From assembly GCA_963667205.1 (NCBI GenBank), contig OY762959.1:2418001-2482000 (forward strand): 64,000 nucleotides of DNA, given 5' to 3'. The notes beneath the pieces were generated by a model, which worked only from the letters and a program-made list of their open reading frames with translations, had not been told where the DNA came from and searched no databases. Below are positions 7,588 through 16,090 of this stretch, piece after piece (the first letter of the stretch is position 1; each line of letters begins with the position of its first letter). The position numbers and the translations under genes are program-made. This DNA comes from CF-162 sp963667205 (GTDB lineage: Bacteria > Chloroflexota > Dehalococcoidia > SM23-28-2 > RBG-16-64-32).

Positions 7588-8673
7588 ATGGCCATCGACG
7601 TCGAAACTCTAGAAAAGCTGCAGACCGACACGGTTGACCCGCCGAAGGTTGACCTCAGTTGGCTCAACCTAGACGAGAACGGTCACCCTTGGGGCATGCG
7701 GGCCAAGCCCGGCAAGCGCGGCCTCACACTCGACGAGATCGAGATCGGCGCAGTGGGTGAGGTGCCAGAGCAGTCCGACAACCGCTCCATTCGCGTGCGC
7801 GGCGCCGTGCCGCGGCCGGACGCACCACGTGTGCCGGGCGGCTACGTCGGAAAGGCTGACGTTTACAGCGAAAACTCGCGGCTGCTCTACGAAGAGGCCG
7901 TGCAGCGCCAGTGGTCATCGGCGACCGACATTCCGTGGGAGGGAATCGAAGGCCTTCCCGACGACATCGAGCGGGCGATGTGCCAGCTCTGCACCTTCCT
8001 TACCGAAGTCGAGTTCATCGCCGGCGACACGCCTGCGCAGTGGCTCCCCTCTCTTAACAGCGAGCACCACGAGGTCAAGCTCTTCCTCCTCAGCCAGATC
8101 ATGGACGAGGCCCGCCACCTGGACGTCTTCCGCAAGCGAGCGTTCGCCAACGGCGGCGGCCTGCTCTCATCCCTGCCGCAGGACGGACTGCGCGTGATCA
8201 TCGAGGCGAAGGACTTCACCGAGATGTTGGCGATTATGCACGTCGCGGCGGAGGGCTTCATTCAGTCGATGTTCCGCATGGGCGAGTACATCGGCCAGAA
8301 CGAGGCGGAGAAGAAGATATTCCGGCTCTGTGGCCAGGACGAGTCCCGTCACTTGGGCTTCGGCGTCCTCCACCTCAAGTACGTGATGGGCAACGAGCCC
8401 CACCGCCGCGAGGAGATTCACCACTACCTCGACAAGGTAGAGGGCACGCTGGCGCCGGACCCGATGGACGCAGACGGCGCGAACTTCGCGCTGTTCGAGG
8501 CGCTGTCGATCCTCATGGGTGGCGGCGTCAAGAACTTCGACAAGGGCCTGCAGCTCTCGATGGGCGTGCAGCGCAAGCGCGTCAACGAGTACATGCACCG
8601 CCTGAACGTCGCCGGCCTCGGCGACCGCAAGGAGCGCATGAACCCGCTGCTGCGCCAGTTCCTCGACAACTAG
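7588..8673 (+). CDS. R2-like/ferritin-like diiron oxidase
   Basis: 361 aa, ATG preceded by GGGAGGGAGAGG. Ferritin-like four-helix core with two carboxylate-histidine motifs: EVEF (about 140-143) with DEARH (174-178), and AAEG (about 221-224) with DESRH (251-255). This is the ligand layout of class I ribonucleotide reductase R2, R2lox and AurF-type N-oxygenases. There is no R1 partner, and residues 1-110 (two predicted extended segments and VRGAVPRPDAPRVPGG) are not typical of R2, so an O2-activating oxidase or oxygenase is more likely than a reductase subunit. Electrons could come from one of the ferredoxins at 1.0-1.7 kb. A tight promoter and operator suggest induction by a specific substrate or stress. 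Confidence 0.82.
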   Translation: MAIDVETLEKLQTDTVDPPKVDLSWLNLDENGHPWGMRAKPGKRGLTLDEIEIGAVGEVPEQSDNRSIRVRGAVPRPDAPRVPGGYVGKADVYSENSRLLYEEAVQRQWSSATDIPWEGIEGLPDDIERAMCQLCTFLTEVEFIAGDTPAQWLPSLNSEHHEVKLFLLSQIMDEARHLDVFRKRAFANGGGLLSSLPQDGLRVIIEAKDFTEMLAIMHVAAEGFIQSMFRMGEYIGQNEAEKKIFRLCGQDESRHLGFGVLHLKYVMGNEPHRREEIHHYLDKVEGTLAPDPMDADGANFALFEALSILMGGGVKNFDKGLQLSMGVQRKRVNEYMHRLNVAGLGDRKERMNPLLRQFLDN

Positions 8674-8687
8674 CGCCGCGAAGAACC

Positions 8688-8735
8688 GCGAATCGAAAGC
8701 GCCCCGGTCACCTGATCGGGGCGCCTTCGATTCGC
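8688..8735 (+). terminator. Long hairpin after the diiron oxidase gene
   Basis: Arms GCGAATCGAA-A-GCGCCCCG (8688-8706) and CGGGGCGC-C-TTCGATTCGC (8717-8735) pair over 18 bp with one internal A/C mismatch and a 10-nt loop. There is no T run, so it may act as a bidirectional terminator or mRNA stabiliser between the convergent genes. Confidence 0.5.
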
Positions 8736-8779
8736 CCGGCGGCGGTGCGCCAACGCTGGCCGCCGGACCAGCCGATTCG

Positions 8780-10189
8780 TCAGGTAGCCGCCGCCGCGAA
8801 AGGCCGCCTCGGCAGCCGCAGCGAGGCGCCGATGCAAACGATCGCGAGCGCAGCCATCACGGCGAACGCCAGCCCGGTACTGGCGCCCGTGCTCCAGTCG
8901 GCCGCGTCGCCGGCACCGACGATGGCGCCTGCGACTCCGGCACCGATGGCGACGCCGATACTGCTCGCGAGATGGAGTGACGCGGAGGCGTACCCGGTCT
9001 GCTGTTCCGGCGCCTCCGACAGAATCGTCAGCGAGACGGCGGAGTAGGCGACACCCATACCGAGGCCGGCGACGCCCCAGCCGATGGCGGCCGTCACAAC
9101 TGGCACTTCGTTGGCGGAAACCGATCCGGAGATGGCGATGCCGGACGTCACGAAGAGAATACCGGCGATCACCATCGTTCGGCGCGGCCACACCTGCGCG
9201 CGCTGAGCCTGTATCCAGGCGCCTGCGGCCCAGCTCAGCGTGGCCGCTGTTAGGGCCAGGCCAGCGATCGTCGGCGACTGGCCGCGGACGTCTGTGAGTG
9301 CGAACGGCAGGAAGGCTTCGCTGCCGAAGAACGCAGCACTGAGGACGGCCATGACGGCGACCGCGGCGGGCAACCCTGGCGCCGCCGTGAACGTCCCGGC
9401 GGGGAGCAGAGCGCGCAAAGTCAGCACAGCGATCGCTGACCCGATGACCACAAGCGGCACGACTATCACCGGCTCGCTCTGAGTCGAGGCGGCGAGAACG
9501 AGGCCCGCGCCGGCGGCCAGGACGAGCGAGAGAAGCAGGCGACGCCCGCCCGGATCCACAGTGTTCTCCGGCGCCAGCCTTCGCATTGCCGGAAGCGTCA
9601 GGAAGCCGGCCAGCGGCAGCAGCGGCAGAAGCCCGAGGAACACGAGCCGCCACGTCAGGTAATCGGCGACGGCGCCGGCGAGCGCCGGGCCGATCATCCC
9701 GGGGATGACCCAGGCGGACGAAAGCACGGCGAACATGCGCGGCCGCATCGCTTCTTCGTAGCCGCGGGCGATGCCGACGTAGGCGAGCGTGATGATGATG
9801 CCAGCGCCGAGCCCTTGCACGCAGCGAGCGGCAACGACGACCTCCATCGATGGCGCGAGGCCGGCCAGGACCAGGCCAGTGCTGAAGAACGCCAGCCCCG
9901 CGGCGAACGGCAGAGTAGGATCGCGACGGTCCGCCGCCAGCCCCGCGTACGCCGCGCCGACGAGGTTGGCGACCATGAAGCCGCTGAAGACGAGGCCGTA
10001 CAGCTGCAGACCACCGAGGTCATCCTCGACGACGGGCATCGCCGTCGCCACAGCCAGCGCCTCGAACCCGATCATCGTGATGATGAGGGTGAGGCCGACA
10101 GTCAGGAGCCGCTTATCCGGCGAGAGGAGTCCGGCGGGGGGCGCGTCGGGCTGCGATATCGCTGCGGGGTCGCCCTCGCCTGTCTCCAC
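8780..10189 (-). CDS. MFS transporter (drug/metabolite exporter type)
   Basis: 469 aa with about 12-14 hydrophobic helices. The order and loops (LGGLQLYGLVFSGFMVANL, AGLAADRRDPTLPF as the motif A region between helices 2 and 3, CVQGLGAGIIITLAYV) fit the major facilitator superfamily, in the DHA-type proton antiporters. Proton-driven export of small hydrophobic compounds is the likely role. The N-terminal 25 residues are polar. It is convergent with the diiron oxidase and separated from it by a long hairpin. Substrate not predictable. Confidence 0.87.
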   Translation of the reverse strand: METGEGDPAAISQPDAPPAGLLSPDKRLLTVGLTLIITMIGFEALAVATAMPVVEDDLGGLQLYGLVFSGFMVANLVGAAYAGLAADRRDPTLPFAAGLAFFSTGLVLAGLAPSMEVVVAARCVQGLGAGIIITLAYVGIARGYEEAMRPRMFAVLSSAWVIPGMIGPALAGAVADYLTWRLVFLGLLPLLPLAGFLTLPAMRRLAPENTVDPGGRRLLLSLVLAAGAGLVLAASTQSEPVIVVPLVVIGSAIAVLTLRALLPAGTFTAAPGLPAAVAVMAVLSAAFFGSEAFLPFALTDVRGQSPTIAGLALTAATLSWAAGAWIQAQRAQVWPRRTMVIAGILFVTSGIAISGSVSANEVPVVTAAIGWGVAGLGMGVAYSAVSLTILSEAPEQQTGYASASLHLASSIGVAIGAGVAGAIVGAGDAADWSTGASTGLAFAVMAALAIVCIGASLRLPRRPFAAAAT

Positions 10190-10267
10190 GGTGCGCCCAG
10201 CATAGCAGCGGGCACGTCGTGGCGGAACGTGAAGCGGACAGGGGTGGCGTCTGTAGCGGTGCGAGCC

Positions 10268-11911
10268 TTACATGAACTCGTAGCCGCCCATGATGCCGGG
10301 CGGCTCCTGGTCCATGATCACGTTCACGCAGGCCGGCTTGCCGCTGTCCAGCGCGCGCTGGATCGCCGGGCGGATCTCCTCGGGCTTCGTCACGAACTCG
10401 CCGTGGCCGCCCATGCCTTCGACGATCTTGTCGTAGCGGCAGTCGTCGCCGAGCATGCTCGCCACCACGCGGTCCTTGCCGTACATCGCGCGCTGACCGA
10501 CCGTGATCTGGCCCCACTGCCGGTCGTTGCCGACGACGGAGACGACCGGGATGCCGAAGCGGACGAAGGTGTCGAAGTCGAAGCCGTTGAGGCCGAATGC
10601 GCCGTCGCCGTTGACCATGATGATGCGCTTTTCCGGGTAGACAGAGTTGATCGCCATGCAGAAGCCGGTGCCCACACCCAGCGTCCCGAACGGGCCGGGG
10701 TCGTACCACTGGCCCGGCAGGTTAACCGGCAGGATCTTCGAGGCGTGCGAGACGATGTCGCCGCCGTCGCCGACGACGATCGTGTCCTCGTCAACGAAGG
10801 TGGCGATCTCGGCGCAGAGGCGGAACGGGTGGATCGGCTCGCGGTCGCTGGCCATCCACTCTTCCATCTGCGCACGCGACTTGTCCTCCTGCTCGCGGAG
10901 CTGGGCGAGCCATTCGGAGTGGTCCGGCTTAGGTCCGGTGAGATCCGCGGTCGCCGCCTCGAGGAAGGCGCGCGCGTCGGACTCGATCGGGATGTCGACG
11001 TCGTGGTTGCGGCCGAGCTCCGTCGGGTCGGTGTCGATCTGGATGATCTTCGCCTCGGGGTTGAAGCGCTTGCCGTACGAGAGGCGGAAGTCCATCGGTG
11101 TGCCGACGACGACGATCGCGTCGGCGAGGCCGAGCGCGTTGCGTCGGCTGCGGCTGTAGAAGAGCGGGTCGTTCTGCGGCAGCGAGCCGCGGCCCATCGC
11201 GTTCAGGTAAACGGGCGCCTGCAGCGCCTCGGCGAACTCGCGGAGCTCCACGTGCGCCTCGCTCCAGTAGATCGCTGAGCCGGCCATGATCAGCGGACGC
11301 TCTGCGTCGCGGAGCGTCTCGGTCGCCTGGGCGAGGGCGTTTGCATCGGGGTAGACACGGCCGGACGGGCGGTAACTCTCGGGGAACGTGACGTCGGACT
11401 CCTCGACCTTGCGGAAGAGGACGTCGGTGGGGATCTCTAGGAAGGCGGGACCGGGGCGGCCGGTCATCGCCGCGCGGAAGGCCATCGCGATGTACTCCGG
11501 GATGCGCTCGGTCTGGTGGACGCACTTGGCGAGCTTGGTGATGGGGCGCAGGAGCTCGGTGTGGTCCATGTCCTGCAGCGCGCCCATCTCGAAGCGGGCG
11601 AGGGGGCTGCGGCCGCCGATGATGAGCATCGGCGACTTGTTGTGCCAGGCGTTGGCGATGGCGGTGGTGCAGTCGGTGACGCCGGGCCCGGCGGTGACGA
11701 CGCCGACGCCGCACTTGCGGGTGGCGCGAGACCAGCCCTCGGCGGCGTGGCCGGCGACCTGCTCGTGGCGGACGTCGATGACCTTGATCTGCTCGTCGAG
11801 GCAGGAGTCGTAGATGGCCTGCACGTGGCCGCCGCAGAGCGTGAAGATGGTATCGACGCCTTCCTGCTTGATGGCGCGGGCGACGAGGTCGCCGCCGTCA
11901 ACGAGGGCCAT
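10268..11911 (-). CDS. ThDP-dependent lyase, acetolactate synthase/oxalyl-CoA decarboxylase-like
   Basis: 547 aa. Three-domain POX/AHAS fold: N-terminal pyrimidine domain with the ylide-activating Glu in DVRHEQVAGHAAEG (E50), a central domain (about 190-320), and a C-terminal diphosphate domain with GDGAFGLNGFDFDTF ending in GND, the Mg-ThDP motif. The family covers acetolactate synthase, 2-hydroxyacyl-CoA lyase, oxalyl-CoA decarboxylase and glyoxylate carboligase. No regulatory small subunit (ilvN) follows and no branched-chain genes are near, so a catabolic C-C lyase acting on 2-hydroxyacyl- or oxalyl-CoA fits the CoA-transferase-rich setting better than valine synthesis. This is inference. 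Confidence 0.85.
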   Translation of the reverse strand: MALVDGGDLVARAIKQEGVDTIFTLCGGHVQAIYDSCLDEQIKVIDVRHEQVAGHAAEGWSRATRKCGVGVVTAGPGVTDCTTAIANAWHNKSPMLIIGGRSPLARFEMGALQDMDHTELLRPITKLAKCVHQTERIPEYIAMAFRAAMTGRPGPAFLEIPTDVLFRKVEESDVTFPESYRPSGRVYPDANALAQATETLRDAERPLIMAGSAIYWSEAHVELREFAEALQAPVYLNAMGRGSLPQNDPLFYSRSRRNALGLADAIVVVGTPMDFRLSYGKRFNPEAKIIQIDTDPTELGRNHDVDIPIESDARAFLEAATADLTGPKPDHSEWLAQLREQEDKSRAQMEEWMASDREPIHPFRLCAEIATFVDEDTIVVGDGGDIVSHASKILPVNLPGQWYDPGPFGTLGVGTGFCMAINSVYPEKRIIMVNGDGAFGLNGFDFDTFVRFGIPVVSVVGNDRQWGQITVGQRAMYGKDRVVASMLGDDCRYDKIVEGMGGHGEFVTKPEEIRPAIQRALDSGKPACVNVIMDQEPPGIMGGYEFM

Positions 11912-11922
11912 GGGCGGACTCC

Positions 11923-11955
11923 TTAGTGGCTAGTGGACGGTGGTTAGTGGACAGG
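11923..11955. repeat. Short imperfect direct repeats
   Basis: Three TTAGTGG/CTAGTGG-type elements (TTAGTGG-CTAGTGGAC-GGTGG-TTAGTGGAC) lie immediately upstream of the ThDP lyase. The element TAGTGGAC occurs twice, 16 nt apart. The rest of 11912-12149 has no gene I can support. Confidence 0.35.
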
Positions 11956-12149
11956 GCGATTCGTGCGTAAGTGTATGGGGATGTGGCGAGGCGGGGCAAG
12001 GCGTTCGGGCCTCATCCGATCGACGGCTCAGCACAAGGAAGGGTGGCGCCAGCTTACCATCAGCCGCTGTCCAGGTAGGCGGCCGAGGAGCCGTCCGCCG
12101 CTACCGGTTTCAGGGAAGAACCTGGAGAAACGGAAGACGCTTTGGGACG

Positions 12150-14201
12150 TCACGCCTCGTTGACGAAGTGGATGACGCCTTCCGATCGGCGCCACACACT
12201 CGCCAGCTCGGTCAGATCCTTTACGCTGAACAGCCCCCGGTCGCGAAAGTCATGCTCTTCGAAGAGGCGGCGCAGTCCGATGAATCGAACGCCCTTGCCC
12301 CTAACGAACTCGTAGTCCATCAGCGAGTCGCCGACGAAGATGACCTCATCAGGACGGAGGTTGTAGTGGCGCAGAATAAACTCGATCTGCTGGCCCTTGG
12401 CAAAGCCTGGCCTGTAGCCGAAGCACCCGTCGAGCAGATCATCGATTCCGGCTTTCTTCGTGTACTGCCGGACTATCGTCTCCTGTGTGCTGCTACAGAC
12501 GAACCGTCTGACACCGCTTTCTTCGAAAGACTTCAGGACAGGGACGACCTCCTCGAACAGCGGATGCTCGAGAATACGCTCTCTCTTGCCCAATTCCATG
12601 GTGGCGGCCACTGCGCCGTTGCTTTGGTGTTCTGGAAAGATCTCCTCGAGCTGGCTGCGGAAGTCCATCCCGGTTGTCTCGAGATACCTCCGCCGTGCCT
12701 CTGCCCCGGACATCTCGTAGTTCTCGGTGAGCAGGCCCACGGCCAAGCCCGATAGAAACGGCATCGTGTCCGCGATGGTGCCATCGAAGTCGAAGATCAC
12801 TGCTTTCGGGCTGGCACCCACCAGCGGGCTCCGACCATTGGAGTAGTTCCAGGACGTCCACACGCGCCACAAGACAATGACAGTCGTGAGCAGCGCTACA
12901 ACGAGCACGGCCACGAAGACGGAGATCGGATGAATCAGTGTTCCGACTCCCCCGAGGGCGAGCACGAACAGCCTCAGATCACGACCCCTTCCGGCCGCAG
13001 TCCACTGGCCGCCGTACCGGTAGCCGAAATCCGCGACCGATTTCGCGGAGGTATAGCTGACCATTAGCGTTCCGAGCAGCGCCAGCATCGACGTGCCTAC
13101 TACAAGGGCGGTGGAGGACGGGCCCAATAGGTTACCGACTGCGGATGCAGTCAGCATGTAGTAGAACATTCCGAACAATATGAAACCGTCCGAGTAGCGA
13201 TCGAGCACCGCATCAAAGAAGTTCCCGAAGGGGGATTGCAGCTTCTTCAGTCGCGCGACCTCGCCGTCACTCCCGTCCAGGATGCTAGCCAGCTGAATCA
13301 CGATCCCGCCCACGATTGGAAGGCCAAGGAAGAATGTCAGGCTGGCCACGAAGCTGACAAAGAAAGCAAGAACAGACACCAGGTTCGCTGTCATTCGCCG
13401 GGATAGCTTCAGCAACAGCGGCGTGAAGATTGCCGTGGAGATCCTCCGGTTGATGGTGCGGGAGATGAAGCCGTCTGCAGGCTTCGAAAGATTCTGAAAC
13501 AGGAGCCTCTCCGCATTCCGGAGGTCTTGCGGCGTATCGACGTCAAGCCAGTAATGGCCCCGGACGTCGATCACCTTTGCCTTTCCCTTCACGGCCAGGC
13601 GGCGGATCGCGCCGGAAACAGAGCGGTCCCCAGCCTTCACGCTTTCTTCGACGGCGCCGAAGACGTGCGGCGAGCAGAGAAAGGCCCCGGTGTCGAACGC
13701 GCAATACGTGCTCAGCTGCTTCCCGATTTCGACGAGTTGCTGATCGTTGGCCTGGACCTTCGTCACGTCGTCGAGGTCAACCAGCTGGTTCTCATCGACC
13801 CCGAAATCGGCGGCCAGAATCACCTCTCCGTCGTTCAGTGGCTGGGCGAGGAGCCGGTCAAGGATTGCCCGGTCAAGGACGTGGTCGGCCATGAGCAACA
13901 GAAAGGGTTCATCAAGCCGCCTACGGCCCGCGAGCAGAGAAAGCCCATTACCCAACTCCCACTCCGGGTTCCTGATTGGGGTGATGCTCACGCGCCTGCG
14001 ATGGCTCAGCTCCGACAGGAAGGCCTCGACTTGGTCAGCGGCATGCCCGGTTACCACGTAGAAATCGGTAACGCCGGCCTGTTGCGCGGTAGCAATGGTG
14101 TGCTCGATTAGCGGCATCCCAGCGATCTGGACAAGCGGTTTCGAGTCGCATTTCTCGGCGAGCCGCCCACCATTGCCAGCGGCCAGAATCAGACATTTCA
14201 C
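12150..14201 (-). CDS. Trifunctional fusion: NTP transferase, CDP-alcohol phosphotransferase, HAD phosphatase
   Basis: 683 aa, one uninterrupted frame. Residues 1-235: sugar-phosphate/inositol-phosphate nucleotidyltransferase (LILAAGNGGRLAEKCDSKPL, acceptor part LLLMADHVLD). Residues 250-455: CDP-alcohol phosphatidyltransferase with the full DG-x2-AR-x8-G-x3-D-x3-D motif at about 313-334, starting DGEVAR, and six hydrophobic helices. Residues 466-683: HAD phosphatase (DFDGT at 470-474, VGDSLMD at 623-629). The first two domains have the layout of bifunctional IPCT/DIPPS, which makes CDP-inositol and then phosphorylated di-myo-inositol-phosphate; a phosphatase completes the pathway, and here it is fused. 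The product may be DIP or a related phosphodiester. The gene is visibly less GC-rich than its neighbours, which suggests transfer. Confidence 0.85.
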   Translation of the reverse strand: MKCLILAAGNGGRLAEKCDSKPLVQIAGMPLIEHTIATAQQAGVTDFYVVTGHAADQVEAFLSELSHRRRVSITPIRNPEWELGNGLSLLAGRRRLDEPFLLLMADHVLDRAILDRLLAQPLNDGEVILAADFGVDENQLVDLDDVTKVQANDQQLVEIGKQLSTYCAFDTGAFLCSPHVFGAVEESVKAGDRSVSGAIRRLAVKGKAKVIDVRGHYWLDVDTPQDLRNAERLLFQNLSKPADGFISRTINRRISTAIFTPLLLKLSRRMTANLVSVLAFFVSFVASLTFFLGLPIVGGIVIQLASILDGSDGEVARLKKLQSPFGNFFDAVLDRYSDGFILFGMFYYMLTASAVGNLLGPSSTALVVGTSMLALLGTLMVSYTSAKSVADFGYRYGGQWTAAGRGRDLRLFVLALGGVGTLIHPISVFVAVLVVALLTTVIVLWRVWTSWNYSNGRSPLVGASPKAVIFDFDGTIADTMPFLSGLAVGLLTENYEMSGAEARRRYLETTGMDFRSQLEEIFPEHQSNGAVAATMELGKRERILEHPLFEEVVPVLKSFEESGVRRFVCSSTQETIVRQYTKKAGIDDLLDGCFGYRPGFAKGQQIEFILRHYNLRPDEVIFVGDSLMDYEFVRGKGVRFIGLRRLFEEHDFRDRGLFSVKDLTELASVWRRSEGVIHFVNEA

Positions 14202-14578
14202 GCTAGCTCCTCTTCCGGTTGGCGATGAGTCGTCAGCTGCAAGTCAGCTGCTCTCTCGCGCTTGTGGTCGTCAGCGCCACGCAGGTCAAGAGGGGGTTAC
14301 AAGCTGGTCTAGAATTCAATCCAAGGGCTGTGCGTTAGCCCGTGGCGTTCCCGATCGCGGGGCCGGCCCTGCTGGCCGATCGAACAATGCGATTTCTAGG
14401 CTCGGCCGACCCGTGTTGGTCGGCACACTCGCGGAGTTGCTGGCGATGATCCCCGAAGGGAGCTTAGGACTTCTCACCGTAGTTGGCAAGAATTGAGTGC
14501 TCCGAGCTCACGGGATCCGCCAAGACCTTCGCCGCGGCGACAACTCGAAGGGCGGCATGCCCGGCCAGGACTAGGCGC
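14202..14578. other. 377-bp intergenic stretch without a supported gene
   Basis: Between the trifunctional fusion and the collagen-like gene (both on the minus strand). It holds a perfect hairpin GCCGACC-cgtgtt-GGTCGGC near 14406-14425, and a duplicated CAGCTG element near 14234-14252. A plus-strand frame ends in GTLAELLAMIPEG near 14430-14490, which could be a remnant of an enzyme C-terminus but has no start context or conserved body. Promoter elements for the fusion gene should be here, but I see none with confidence. Confidence 0.4.
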
Positions 14579-15175
14579 TCAGCAGACGACGATGAGGTTG
14601 AAGGGGTGGTTCACTGACGAACTGGGCGGCTTCCCCACGTGCACTCCGATGACGTTTGGGTCAACGCCGTCGATGGTGGTCGTCGTTATGAGGTAGGGAA
14701 CGAAGAAGGCCGGCCCGTGTAATGCAGGCTGCGCTTGTGCCGCACACTGGGACACGTCCTGGCCGAACGTGACGCCGTAGACGCCGTCGGAGGGGTGGTC
14801 CGTGTCCACGGCGTTGCCGCCTTCGAGACCGCCATTGGACTTGACTCGGGCGAAGAGCGTCACGCCGGGAGGCCCCTGCGGGCCGTCTGGTCCGGCTGGT
14901 CCGGGCGGTCCCGCCGGCCCCGGGATCGCGCTGACGGTGGCGATGTTCGGGCAGCCGTCCGGCTGGATCACCTCCAGCTCGCCGATGTGGCGCAGGGTGG
15001 CCAGCGTGTCGCCGGTGTCGACGTCGACGTCGCAGTCGCAGTCGACGTCGCCCTGGACGTACAGCTCGGGCTCGCTTCCCGAGACGAGCGTCTGCGTGGC
15101 ATAGAGGCCGAGAAGCAGCGCGGCGGCGGCGATGACGACCGCGAGCGAGCGGGCGCTGATGGTGATCGTGAGAAT
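14579..15175 (-). CDS. Secreted collagen-like protein with dockerin-like module, probable ATT start
   Basis: About 198 aa. A hydrophobic signal (SARSLAVVIAAAALLLGLYA) is followed by a dockerin-like calcium loop region (GDVDCDCDVDVDTGDTLATL, then GCPNIA), then collagen-type Gly-x-y triplets (GPAGPPGPAGPDGPQGPPG) and a C-terminal globular part. There is no ATG, GTG or TTG near the signal. An ATT at 15175 sits 7 nt after a perfect AAGGAGG, so it is my preferred start; a GTG at 15208 is the alternative but would place the Shine-Dalgarno inside the gene and add an uncharged leader. The collagen domain suggests a surface or extracellular structural role. The same dockerin-like module occurs in the protein at 45872-48126. 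Confidence 0.72.
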   Translation of the reverse strand: MLTITISARSLAVVIAAAALLLGLYATQTLVSGSEPELYVQGDVDCDCDVDVDTGDTLATLRHIGELEVIQPDGCPNIATVSAIPGPAGPPGPAGPDGPQGPPGVTLFARVKSNGGLEGGNAVDTDHPSDGVYGVTFGQDVSQCAAQAQPALHGPAFFVPYLITTTTIDGVDPNVIGVHVGKPPSSSVNHPFNLIVVC

Positions 15176-15182
15176 GGCGGAA

Positions 15183-15189
15183 CCTCCTT
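15183..15189 (-). promoter_or_regulatory. Shine-Dalgarno AAGGAGG deciding an ATT start
   Basis: AAGGAGG on the minus strand, 7 nt before ATT at 15175. It is a full match to the anti-Shine-Dalgarno, and the next in-frame ATG, GTG or TTG lies beyond the signal peptide. Confidence 0.55.
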
Positions 15190-15243
15190 CGAGAGGTGGC
15201 GACACCTTACCACCGCGCCAGAGTGCGGGTGGCGGCCCGCTCC

Positions 15244-16008
15244 CTACATCTCCTGGTTGGTCGGGCGGACGAGCATCTCGTTGACGGCGACGCGGCGCCC
15301 GCGGGTGACGATGTAGGCGATCGCGTCGGCGATATCCTCCGAGAGCAGGGGGTCCATCTGCCCGAAGCGCTTCGCCAGATCCGCCAGCACTTCCGGCCGG
15401 ACGTGCGTGATGAGCTCCGTCGCCACAGCGCCCGGTTCGACGACTGAGATGCGGACGTGGCGGCCGCCCACCTCCTGTCGCAGCGCTTCTGTGAAGGCCG
15501 TGACGCCGAACTTTGTGAGGTTGTAGACGGCGGCGCCGCCGCGAGCGACGCGACCGGCCACCGAGCTGATGTTGACGAGGTCGGCGACCTGCCGTGGCCC
15601 ATCCTCCGACGCCTTCAGCAGGTGCGGCAGCGCAGCGTGTGAGACGTAGAGCAGGCCGCTGAGGTTGAGTGCCACCATTCGCTCCCACTCTTCGAGCGGG
15701 GCACCCTCGGCCGGTCCGAGGAGCATGACGCCGGCGTTGTTCACGACGGTGTCCAGGCGCCCCAACTCGCTCACCGTCTTTGCGACCGCTCCCTGAGCCT
15801 GGGCCTTGTCCGTGATGTCGGCTCCAACTGCAAGCGCCCGCCCGCCGTCCTTGCCGATCGCGGCGGCGAGGTCGTCCAGGCGCTCCTTGCGCCGGGCCAC
15901 GAGCGCCACCGCCGCGCCGTGGCTCGCCAGCGCCCGAGCGGTCGCGTGGCCGATGCCGCTGCTAGCGCCTGTCACCAGGGCGACGGTTCCGTCCAGTCTT
16001 TCAGTCAT
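15244..16008 (-). CDS. SDR-family NAD(P)-dependent oxidoreductase
   Basis: 254 aa. VALVTGASSGIGHATARALA cofactor loop, NNAG at about residue 90, catalytic Ser in NISSV and YNLTK (Tyr-x3-Lys). The Tyr-Asn-Leu-Thr-Lys version is common in YdfG-like serine/3-hydroxy acid dehydrogenases. It ends the minus-strand run that starts at 20812; the gap to the upstream 108-aa gene is 82 bp, so co-transcription is possible but not certain. Substrate unknown. Confidence 0.9.
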   Translation of the reverse strand: MTERLDGTVALVTGASSGIGHATARALASHGAAVALVARRKERLDDLAAAIGKDGGRALAVGADITDKAQAQGAVAKTVSELGRLDTVVNNAGVMLLGPAEGAPLEEWERMVALNLSGLLYVSHAALPHLLKASEDGPRQVADLVNISSVAGRVARGGAAVYNLTKFGVTAFTEALRQEVGGRHVRISVVEPGAVATELITHVRPEVLADLAKRFGQMDPLLSEDIADAIAYIVTRGRRVAVNEMLVRPTNQEM

Positions 16009-16090
16009 CTCTCGCTCTTTCGTTCGTTGTCAGGTGCCCGGAATCCTAGCCTCGCCTTAGCCGCCGACTGGAAAGGAGCAGCCGATGGCC

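Noticed and set aside
14095..14496. Small plus-strand frame ending GTLAELLAMIPEG, considered as a methyltransferase remnant
   Set aside because: Most of it lies opposite the start of the trifunctional gene and the rest is too short to assign.
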